Under the pieces are notes generated by a model. The model saw nothing but the letters and a program-made list of their open reading frames with translations, ran no database searches and was not told where the DNA came from. Below, piece by piece: positions 1 through 4,661 of a stretch of 6,332 bases of DNA; the first letter of the stretch is position 1, and each line of letters opens with the position of its first letter. This DNA is from an uncultured Alphaproteobacteria bacterium (GTDB lineage Bacteria; Pseudomonadota; Alphaproteobacteria; RF32; CAG-239): contig CALXVW010000014.1 in assembly GCA_944392185.1 (NCBI GenBank), forward strand, positions 1 to 6,332. Direction: 5' to 3'. Both the position numbers and the translations under genes were made by a program.

Positions 1-30
1 TAAAATCAACCGCTGCTCCGGTTGATTTTA
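1..30. terminator. Perfect inverted repeat at the window edge, probable bidirectional terminator
   Basis: TAAAATCAACCG (1-12) and CGGTTGATTTTA (19-30) are exact reverse complements around a 6-base loop. Each arm is A/T-rich at its outer end and G/C-rich near the loop, so the hairpin reads the same on either strand and its 3' arm ends in TTTTA, as in bidirectional intrinsic terminators. It would stop leftward transcription from this region and rightward transcription from a gene beyond the edge. The bases left of position 1 are not visible, so the U-tract on the minus strand cannot be checked. It could instead be one end of an interspersed palindromic element. Confidence 0.55.
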
Positions 31-149
31 CCACAAGAGGCGTAAGTTTTCTTGATTGAGTGAGTGAAGCGTGAGCAAGCGAAACGAAATTAGAAAACAA
101 GTGACCGAAGCGGAGTTGTTGAGCGCAGAGCGCGAAACCTACGCAGCAA
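31..149. repeat. Low-complexity intergenic tract with internal pairing, possible interspersed element
   Basis: No gene is supported here. The tract is built from degenerate short words of the type GAGTGAG, GAAGCG, GAGCAAGCGAAACG and GACCGAAGCGGAG, and includes the small hairpin GCGC-AGA-GCGC (123-133). Its ends can pair: GCGTA (40-44) with TACGC (140-144) and GTTT (46-49) with AAAC (135-138), separated by one A/C mismatch. The plus strand is open for about 40 codons in one frame (Glu/Arg-rich), but I see no ribosome binding site or recognisable protein. The pattern resembles an intergenic palindromic repeat element; copy number elsewhere in the genome cannot be seen from here. Confidence 0.35.
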
Positions 150-279
150 GACGAAACTGTGCTAGAACAGCCCGGGTTCTTCGAGCATAGCCTTATTCCC
201 CCGGCTCCCCATAAAAGGAGTTGTTCTTTTCCTAGCAAGGAGTTCTTAAGCTCCACAGGGGCAACTCACCCCTGCGGAG
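150..279 (-). ncRNA. Candidate structured RNA or leader, unrecognised family
   Basis: Several stem-loops lie in tandem, read on the minus strand. The first (251-279) has arms CTCCGCAGGGG and CCCCTGTGGAG around a 7-base loop; its one non-Watson-Crick position is G-U on the minus strand but A-C on the plus strand, which favours a leftward transcript. Next come the short hairpins TCCT-TGCT-AGGA and CTCC...GGAG (about 200-245). Last, TGCT (160-163) plus AGAAC (164-168) pair with GTTCT (176-180) plus AGCA (184-187), leaving a 3-base bulge. A promoter-like pair at 283-310 would start transcription at the base of the first stem. I checked by eye for tmRNA, RNase P, SRP RNA and 6S signatures and found none convincing. 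It may be an RNA gene, part of the amidase 3' UTR, or a repeat element. Confidence 0.25.
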
Positions 280-282
280 ATG

Positions 283-310
283 ATATTAACGCATAAAGAT
301 TAATTTGCAA
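283..310 (-). promoter_or_regulatory. Possible promoter facing left, into the structured region
   Basis: On the minus strand TTGCAA (305-310) is separated by 16 bases from TAATAT (283-288); each matches the sigma-70 consensus at four of six positions. A start about seven bases downstream of the -10 falls at 276-279, the 5' base of the strong hairpin at 251-279. The surroundings are A/T-rich, unlike the flanks. Chance matches of this quality are common in such sequence. Confidence 0.3.
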
Positions 311-315
311 TTAAT
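299..315. promoter_or_regulatory. Short dyad overlapping the putative -35 element, possible operator
   Basis: ATTAAT (299-304) and ATTAAT (310-315) flank TTGCA. Because ATTAAT is self-complementary, the 17-bp block is at once a direct and an inverted repeat. It overlaps the putative -35 hexamer of the leftward promoter, where a repressor site would often sit. No regulator family is recognisable, and A/T-rich composition alone could produce it. Confidence 0.15.
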
Positions 316-348
316 TTGTTTGGAAGGGCAAAGATTGTTTGGCTAAGG

Positions 349-385
349 CACCGCCGACCAACACCCCGACCAACGGGAGCGGTGT
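349..385 (-). terminator. GC-rich hairpin just downstream of the amidase, weak terminator candidate
   Basis: About 14 bases after the amidase stop, two competing stems can form: an outer CACCGC/GCGGTG (349-354 with 379-384) and an inner ACACC/GGTGT (361-365 with 381-385) topped by CCG/CGG. The block also holds two exact copies of CCGACCAAC (354-362 and 366-374). No U-tract follows on the minus strand, so it is not a classical intrinsic terminator. It may mark the mRNA 3' end, protect against exonucleases or act with Rho. Confidence 0.25.
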
Positions 386-398
386 GGGTTACAGCTTG

Positions 399-1112
399 CT
401 AATCGCACCGGGGCGTTCCCCGGAGGAGTTGCCTAACGAAGATATCTTCCCGCATAAAATCAAAATTATCTGGCAACACATGCTCTATCAGATAAGAGAC
501 ATCATCAACTTTCTCAACATATTGAGGCAAGAAACGACGGCAAAACGCATAAGCCGAGGCCTTTAAGACTTCATCATCTCTGGTGTCATAGCCAATAGAG
601 GAGAGCAGCTCTTTGACATCAGCGGCCGTAGATGATGTTGCCTCTTTGCCCTTTGGCCACCAGCCGATTCCCTCTTGCGCCAACCTCTCCCACGGAAAGG
701 CGCACCCCGGATCTGCCTTGCGCAACGGCGCAATATCCGAATGCCCCACGACGTTAAACGCCGATATTTTATACTTGGCAATAATTTTCTGACAAAGGGT
801 GATAAGCGCGCTTATTTGTTTCTCAGAATAAGGCTCCTGCCCCAAACTTGGCGAGGATATCTCAATCCCCACCGAGCAAGAATTGAGCCCCTCACGGCCG
901 CGCCAAAAACTTTTTCCGGCATGCCAAGCACACTTTGCCTCATCCACCCCGTTTAGGACTTGGCCGTTTTCATCAATAATGTAATGAGCACTGACCTTCT
1001 GAGCGTTAAAAACCTCAAACATCTCTGCCCCGCTCAAGGCTGAGCAATGCAAAACAAGCATATCTATCGGCGTTTTTCGCTCATCAAAAAATTTCAGTTT
1101 CGGCTCACTCAT
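399..1112 (-). CDS. N-acetylmuramoyl-L-alanine amidase, AmpD/AmiD-like (Amidase_2)
   Basis: Predicted zinc amidase that cuts the bond between N-acetylmuramic acid and L-alanine in peptidoglycan or its turnover fragments. The 237-residue protein carries the whole Amidase_2 active site: His22 (Val-Leu-His-Cys-Ser), Glu84 (Gly-Ile-Glu-Ile), His124 (Gly-His-Ser-Asp), Lys132 and Asp134 (Lys-Ala-Asp-Pro-Gly). The 10-residue gap from His124 to Asp134 equals that between the zinc ligands His154 and Asp164 of AmpD. Residues about 161-205 resemble a degenerate peptidoglycan-binding (PG_binding_1) helical domain, the AmiD layout. There is no signal peptide or lipobox, so a cytoplasmic role in muropeptide recycling is more likely than an envelope one (inference). 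The ATG overlaps the stop of the upstream djlA-like gene by 4 bp, with GGAG at 1119-1122 as ribosome site. A CCGGGG-CGTT-CCCCGG hairpin lies inside the last codons (408-423). Confidence 0.9.
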   Translation of the reverse strand: MSEPKLKFFDERKTPIDMLVLHCSALSGAEMFEVFNAQKVSAHYIIDENGQVLNGVDEAKCAWHAGKSFWRGREGLNSCSVGIEISSPSLGQEPYSEKQISALITLCQKIIAKYKISAFNVVGHSDIAPLRKADPGCAFPWERLAQEGIGWWPKGKEATSSTAADVKELLSSIGYDTRDDEVLKASAYAFCRRFLPQYVEKVDDVSYLIEHVLPDNFDFMREDIFVRQLLRGTPRCD

Positions 1113-2275
1113 TTTCCGCTCCGCATCTTAACAATTTCCTGGTACGCCAAATTGATTTTAGCCATTTTGGCGGTAGCGGCCGCAATCTCCTCTTTGCTGG
1201 CACCCTTGGCCTGTTGGCGGTCCGGATGATACCTGATGATAAGTTCTTTCCACTTGGCTTTAATTTCGGCATCAGAGGCATTATAAAGCACGCCCAATTC
1301 ATCGTAATAATCCTGAATAACCGGATTTTTAATTTTTGGCGTATACAAACCTTTCAAAACTTCATAGTTGCCCTCAGGCAAACCGATAGCCTCGGCAATT
1401 TTTGCCATCAGTTCAAAAGCCTGAGAAGTAACCTCGCCATCTGCAGCCGCTATCTTGAAGAGATTATCAATGATATTCTCCTGCAATTCCAAATTATCGG
1501 CACAAATTTCCTTGAGCTGGTGCGCATAAGCCTCATAACCTTTGGCAGATTTTTTGGCCTCGTTAAAAATCTTAGCCACCTTAGAGGTCTCTTCTTCTTT
1601 GACCACAAAAAGTTTTTTGAATACCCTGATTTCGTTTTCGCTCACTTGGCCGTCGGCTTTAGCCACTTTTGCGGCCAACCCGGCCATAGATTGAATAAAT
1701 GAAACATGGCGAGCTTCTTTGGAGTGGCGCCACAGCTTTAAGGGATTAATCCCTTTCCAAAAATGTCTGATGGAATCAATCGGAATAAGGGTGGCGTTTT
1801 CCATCCGATAATAGTCAACAAAGAACCCGATGATGACGCCGCAAAAAAGGATAATCCGGCTCTGGCAGATAAAGCCGATAATAGCGCCGCCGATTTTGCC
1901 CCAATGGTTATCCCAAAAATGGTCAAACTTCTTGCGCCAACGGGTTGCATGGTGGCTTTTGGGTGTATCAAAAACAAAATGCCCGACAATAAAGAACAAG
2001 ATTAAGCCATTAACTCCCCACAAAGTGCCACCCAACAGCATGCCCCAGATTTTGCCCCAGAAGTTGCCGTCCAAACGATTGTAGTAGCGATAATATTTAT
2101 ATGGCAGCATTAGGCGAATATTGTCATCAATAATGCTCAAGCGGCGCTCCAAAGAAACAATCAAATGCGTTCGGTCAATCAGCATATGCCCCAAAAACAT
2201 TCCGGCAAAAAAGCCCTCCGCGCCAAAAAGACGCAGACCGATAAGCGCAAGTGTAAGTTTTCCCAAAGGAGACAT
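1109..2275 (-). CDS. DjlA-like membrane J-domain protein with TerB-like domain and three membrane segments
   Basis: Predicted membrane-anchored co-chaperone that would stimulate DnaK ATPase at the inner membrane. The 388-residue protein has three parts. Residues 1-155 hold three hydrophobic, glycine-rich segments (about 3-34, 72-103, 124-154), each opening Gly-Lys-(Leu/Ile) and ending near Gly-(His)-x-x-x-Asp. Residues about 188-310 are a TerB-like helical domain with two acidic loops, Ala-Asp-Gly-Gln-Val (207-211) and Ala-Asp-Gly-Glu-Val (278-282). Residues about 322-384 form a C-terminal J domain with His-Pro-Asp at 350-352 (Tyr-His-Pro-Asp-Arg-Gln). TerB followed by J is the DjlA order, but E. 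coli DjlA (about 270 residues) has a single N-terminal membrane segment. The ATG is the first after an in-frame stop and has almost no Shine-Dalgarno sequence; the next Met (26) would cut the first segment. The gene ends in an ATGA overlap with the amidase. Confidence 0.85.
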   Translation of the reverse strand: MSPLGKLTLALIGLRLFGAEGFFAGMFLGHMLIDRTHLIVSLERRLSIIDDNIRLMLPYKYYRYYNRLDGNFWGKIWGMLLGGTLWGVNGLILFFIVGHFVFDTPKSHHATRWRKKFDHFWDNHWGKIGGAIIGFICQSRIILFCGVIIGFFVDYYRMENATLIPIDSIRHFWKGINPLKLWRHSKEARHVSFIQSMAGLAAKVAKADGQVSENEIRVFKKLFVVKEEETSKVAKIFNEAKKSAKGYEAYAHQLKEICADNLELQENIIDNLFKIAAADGEVTSQAFELMAKIAEAIGLPEGNYEVLKGLYTPKIKNPVIQDYYDELGVLYNASDAEIKAKWKELIIRYHPDRQQAKGASKEEIAAATAKMAKINLAYQEIVKMRSGK

Positions 2276-2302
2276 TTAAGACATCAAACTTGTTACAACA
2301 AT

Positions 2303-2318
2303 AAAACCGATTATAATC
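2303..2318 (-). promoter_or_regulatory. Probable -10 region for the djlA-like/amidase pair
   Basis: A perfect TATAAT lies on the minus strand at 2310-2315, in a 76-bp A/T-rich gap after pgeF. Transcription would begin near 2303, giving a leader of about 28 bases to the ATG at 2275. At 16-17 bp spacing the -35 region (TTTTAT or similar) is poor. The leader lacks a clear Shine-Dalgarno sequence. A small palindrome TTTTTGCAAAAA (2321-2332) sits in the spacer. Read-through from deoB-pgeF remains possible. Confidence 0.4.
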
Positions 2319-2351
2319 AATTTTTGCAAAAATAAAAGCGTTATCGCCCAG

Positions 2352-3110
2352 TTATAAGACGATTGCGCTCATTTCCACCGGAAAAGCGCCTTTTTGCGTA
2401 ACCAATCCACGCAAAGTATTGCGCCTGAAACTAAAATAACCATTAGCTTCATCGAAGGTATCTATACCGGAAGCGGAAATATCCTTAATCCCCAGTGTTT
2501 GCAACCGGCTGACGCAAAAGCCTTCCAAATCAAACTGCCAATGCCCCGGGCGCCCCGGCACAAAAAAACGTGCAAATGTTTTATCTTTGCTCACAAAAGT
2601 TTGGTAAAAAGTCTCATCCACTTCATAAGATTTTTGGCCGATACAAGGGCCCACCGCGGCGGCGATATTCTCAATTTTTGCGCCTTTTTCGAGCATGAGA
2701 GCGACAGTGTTTTCAATCACGCCGCCAAAAGCCCCGCGCCAGCCGGCATGAGCTGCGCCGATAACCCCGTGCTGATAGTCTGCAAGCAAAACCGGCGCAC
2801 AATCTGCCGTGCGAATACAAAGAACCGTGTCTTTTTTATCCGTCACCACGCCATCAACCTTCAACCAATCCGGCGTTGGGGATTCGACATAAGCTACATT
2901 GCTTGAAACATCTTGTTTTAAGAGATTCAGACGGTCTGAGTGCAGACCGAAATAAGCAGCGACTTTCTCAAGATTTTGCCACACATGGGTGATATTATCA
3001 GTGCCCTTGGTGCTGACATTTAAGCTAGCATAAATCCCTTGCGAAAAACCGCCTTGACCATCAAAAAAGCAATGTTTTTGCTTAGGCAGATTCGGAGCAA
3101 ACCAACTCAT
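2352..3110 (-). CDS. pgeF: PgeF/YfiH-family protein (Cu-oxidase_4, LACC1/YlmD-like) lacking the first metal-binding His
   Basis: Member of the YfiH/YlmD/LACC1 family. Characterised members act as purine nucleoside phosphorylase/adenosine deaminase enzymes (LACC1, YlmD), and E. coli PgeF removes a mis-incorporated L-Ser peptidoglycan precursor. The 252-residue length is typical. Clear signatures are Tyr-Ala-Ser-Leu-Asn (27-31), Arg-Thr-Ala-Asp-Cys (100-104), Ala-His-Ala-Gly-Trp-Arg-Gly (120-126), Val-Gly-Pro-Cys-Ile (153-157), Tyr-Glu-Val (162-164) and Phe-Ser-Phe-Arg-Arg (226-230). Cys104 and His121 match the metal ligands Cys107 and His124 of E. coli YfiH, with the same spacing of 17. The third ligand, His71, falls at residue 68, which here is Val: the usual Gln-x-His-Ser reads Gln66-Asp-Val-Ser. 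The usual Arg of the N-terminal Thr-Arg-x-Gly-Gly is also changed (Asp17-Gly18). The frame is intact. The ATG overlaps the deoB stop by 4 bp, with GAGGG at 3114-3118. Family assignment is firm; activity is uncertain. Confidence 0.9.
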   Translation of the reverse strand: MSWFAPNLPKQKHCFFDGQGGFSQGIYASLNVSTKGTDNITHVWQNLEKVAAYFGLHSDRLNLLKQDVSSNVAYVESPTPDWLKVDGVVTDKKDTVLCIRTADCAPVLLADYQHGVIGAAHAGWRGAFGGVIENTVALMLEKGAKIENIAAAVGPCIGQKSYEVDETFYQTFVSKDKTFARFFVPGRPGHWQFDLEGFCVSRLQTLGIKDISASGIDTFDEANGYFSFRRNTLRGLVTQKGAFPVEMSAIVL

Positions 3111-4312
3111 TTTCCCTCGCTCAAAAAAGATGTTCCATATTCAAAAGGCTCTAGCTTAAAGAATTCTGCCAAAGTCTGAGCAATATCGGCAAAAGTCTTG
3201 CGTTGACCGATATTAGCAGGGATCACCTTTTTGCCAAACATCAAAACCGGCACTTGCTCTCTGGTGTGGTCTGACCCTTCCCAAGTGGGGTCGTTGCCAT
3301 GGTCAGCAGTGATAAAGACAATATCATCATCTTGCAAAAGCGGCTCAATTTCAGGCAGGCGGCGGTCAAAATACTCCAAAGCTCTGGCATAGCCTTTCAC
3401 ATCGCGCCGATGCCCGTAAAGCATATCAAAATCTACAAAGTTGGTAAACACCAAGCTACCCTCGGGCGCGGTTTTAATTTCATTTAAGGTTGCGTTCCAA
3501 AGTTCTTCCAAACCGCTGGCCAAAACCTTTTTACTAATACCGGAGCCGGCATAAATATCGCTGATTTTGCCAATGGCAATCACCTCATGGCCGGCATCTT
3601 TGAGCTTGTTTAAGATTGTCGGTGCAAAAGGTTTGACCGAGTAGTCATGACGGTTTTTGGTGCGGACAAATTCGCCTTTTTTCTCCCCCTCAAACGGGCG
3701 AGCAATAATACGGGCGATTCGATAAGGTTTAACCGCCTCAAAAGCAACCTCGCACAAATCATAAAGACGCTGCAGACCAAAATATTTTTCATGAGCGGCA
3801 ATTTGCAAACAGCTGTCTGCCGAGGTATAAAAAATCGGCTTTCCGGTTGCAATATGCTCCTCGCCAAGTTCTTGAATAATCTCGGTACCAGAGGCGGCTT
3901 TATTGCCCAAAATGCCGTCAATCTCGGCATGAGCACAAATGGCATTAATCAACCCTTGCGGAAAAGAAGGATATTTTTTGGGAAAATAGCCCCATTCCTG
4001 CAACACCGGCACCCCGGCCATTTCCCAGTGGCCGGAGGTTGTGTCTTTGGCTTTGCTCATTTCCATGGCATGCCCATATTTGGATGGCAGTTTGAGCTTA
4101 GGCAAATCCTGGATTCCGATTTTAGCGGAATGTTTAACAGCCTCTCTGGCGGCCTTTGCAAGCCCAAGCTCTACCAAGTTTGGAACATTGAGCCCGAGAT
4201 TTACTTGCGCGATATGGCCAAAAGTATCAGCCCCTTCATTGTCAAACAAACAAGCATCCGGCGCGCCGCCGATACCAAAAGAGTCCATCATTAAAATGAT
4301 TGCCCGAGCCAT
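3107..4312 (-). CDS. deoB: Phosphopentomutase
   Basis: DeoB interconverts ribose-1-phosphate and ribose-5-phosphate (and the deoxy forms) in the cytoplasm, linking nucleoside breakdown to the pentose phosphate pathway. It is a two-metal enzyme of the alkaline phosphatase superfamily. The 401 residues match the family (E. coli 407). The N-terminus Met-Met-Asp-Ser-Phe-Gly-Ile-Gly-Gly holds metal ligand Asp10; Asp-Thr-Thr-Ser-Gly-His-Trp-Glu (90-97) holds the nucleophilic Thr. Asp296 and His301 (Phe-Asp-Met-Leu-Tyr-Gly-His), Asp337-His338 (Ala-Asp-His-Gly-Asn-Asp) and His349 (Asp-His-Thr-Arg-Glu) reproduce the ligand spacing of Bacillus DeoB. The variable cap domain lies between about residues 100 and 280. 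The start is fixed by GGGAGG at 4319-4324, six bases before the ATG, and an extended -10 promoter lies just upstream. Its stop overlaps the pgeF start, so the two are probably translated together. All key residues seen are present. Confidence 0.97.
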   Translation of the reverse strand: MARAIILMMDSFGIGGAPDACLFDNEGADTFGHIAQVNLGLNVPNLVELGLAKAAREAVKHSAKIGIQDLPKLKLPSKYGHAMEMSKAKDTTSGHWEMAGVPVLQEWGYFPKKYPSFPQGLINAICAHAEIDGILGNKAASGTEIIQELGEEHIATGKPIFYTSADSCLQIAAHEKYFGLQRLYDLCEVAFEAVKPYRIARIIARPFEGEKKGEFVRTKNRHDYSVKPFAPTILNKLKDAGHEVIAIGKISDIYAGSGISKKVLASGLEELWNATLNEIKTAPEGSLVFTNFVDFDMLYGHRRDVKGYARALEYFDRRLPEIEPLLQDDDIVFITADHGNDPTWEGSDHTREQVPVLMFGKKVIPANIGQRKTFADIAQTLAEFFKLEPFEYGTSFLSEGK

Positions 4313-4318
4313 GATAAA

Positions 4319-4324
4319 CCTCCC
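4319..4324 (-). promoter_or_regulatory. Strong ribosome binding site of deoB
   Basis: GGGAGG on the minus strand lies six bases upstream of the deoB ATG at 4312. It is the best Shine-Dalgarno match in the window and fixes the start, since no other in-frame Met lies nearby with comparable spacing. Confidence 0.75.
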
Positions 4325-4343
4325 ACTATTAAAGTTTATAAAG

Positions 4344-4372
4344 ATTGTAGCAGGGATAGATTAATTTTCCAC
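4344..4372 (-). promoter_or_regulatory. Promoter of deoB-pgeF with extended -10
   Basis: TACAAT (4344-4349) is preceded by TGC (4350-4352), an extended -10 element. Seventeen bases upstream is GTGGAA (4367-4372), a weak -35, as is common where the -10 is extended. Transcription would start near 4337, about 24 bases before the deoB ATG. It lies between the 55-bp repeat and deoB, so deoB-pgeF can be transcribed independently of lepA. No operator for a nucleoside repressor is recognisable. Confidence 0.5.
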
Positions 4373-4389
4373 TTAAATTTAACACAACT

Positions 4390-4444
4390 CCCAAACAAGG
4401 CACCCAAAAATTTCGGCTAGTGGAATTTATAGAGTAATTTTGAA
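4390..4444. repeat. 55-bp direct repeat, copy 1 (deoB side)
   Basis: From CCCAAACAAGG to TAATTTTGAA this block matches 4520-4574 at 54 of 55 positions. The only difference is A at 4419 against G at 4549. The two starts are exactly 130 bp apart, so copy 1 looks like the partial second unit of a 130-bp tandem repeat. It lies between lepA and deoB, just upstream of the deoB promoter, and does not belong to either gene. Confidence 0.9.
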
Positions 4445-4453
4445 ACCGTTATA

Positions 4454-4474
4454 CAACCTTTTGCAAAAAGGTTG
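4454..4474. repeat. Perfect hairpin in the spacer between the repeat copies
   Basis: CAACCTTTT (4454-4462) and AAAAGGTTG (4466-4474) are exact reverse complements around a 3-base loop. The structure forms on both strands. It lies in the 75-bp spacer between the 55-bp repeats and could be the palindromic core of a small interspersed element. No long U-tract follows on either strand, so a terminator role is doubtful. Confidence 0.55.
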
Positions 4475-4519
4475 GAGAATGGTTCAGATAGAGCGATTTG
4501 AAAGGCAAAAGTACCGGAG

Positions 4520-4574
4520 CCCAAACAAGGCACCCAAAAATTTCGGCTGGTGGAATTTATAGAGTAATTTTGAA
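4520..4574. repeat. 55-bp direct repeat, copy 2 (lepA side)
   Basis: Second copy of the block at 4390-4444, with G instead of A at the one variable site. It is followed on the right after five bases by the hairpin that probably ends lepA transcription. The outer flanks of the two copies differ, so the identity ends sharply. Recombination between copies could delete or duplicate 130 bp. Confidence 0.9.
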
Positions 4575-4579
4575 GGCGA

Positions 4580-4617
4580 GAAAAATTCCAGTGTACAAAT
4601 AGGTACATGAATTTTTC
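4580..4617 (-). terminator. Probable lepA terminator hairpin
   Basis: Starting about 45 bases after the lepA stop, GAAAAATTC and GAATTTTTC (9 bp; 4580-4588 with 4609-4617) enclose a second stem TGTAC/GTACA (4592-4596 with 4603-4607). An asymmetric internal loop separates them. The U-rich 3' arm on the minus strand resembles an intrinsic terminator, but the stem is A/T-rich and no separate U-tract follows, so termination may be partial. Confidence 0.4.
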
Positions 4618-4661
4618 GAGACCGCACAAAATTGCTCTAGAAAACCTCCAGACGGAATTTT

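Noticed and set aside
72..189. Glu/Arg-rich plus-strand open frame from a GTG in the low-complexity tract
   Set aside because: No ribosome binding site, composition explained by the repeated GAG/GCG words, ends in the structured region.
150..400. Known RNA gene (tmRNA, RNase P RNA, SRP RNA, 6S RNA, tRNA)
   Set aside because: None of the conserved cores was found on either strand; a short GGGTTACAG match to E. coli 6S at 386-394 is isolated and lies over the amidase end.
339..566. 75-codon plus-strand open frame starting in the left gap
   Set aside because: Most of it is antisense to the amidase C-terminus; no ribosome site and no recognisable domain.
675..956. Plus-strand open frames overlapping the amidase, djlA-like, pgeF, deoB and lepA genes
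   Set aside because: They are antisense shadows of genes with complete family motifs; none shows a domain or ribosome site of its own.
2328..2347. Intrinsic terminator after pgeF
   Set aside because: The stem is only GCG/CGC around four bases; the T-rich stretch that follows is ordinary for this A/T-rich gap.
4390..4574. CRISPR array or toxin-antitoxin attachment repeats
   Set aside because: Only two long copies with a 75-bp spacer and no cas or recombinase gene nearby.
4417..4629. 70-codon minus-strand open frame in the lepA-deoB gap
   Set aside because: It runs through both 55-bp repeats in different frames, its stop is created by the single variant base of copy 1, its start lies inside the lepA terminator hairpin, and it resembles no known protein.
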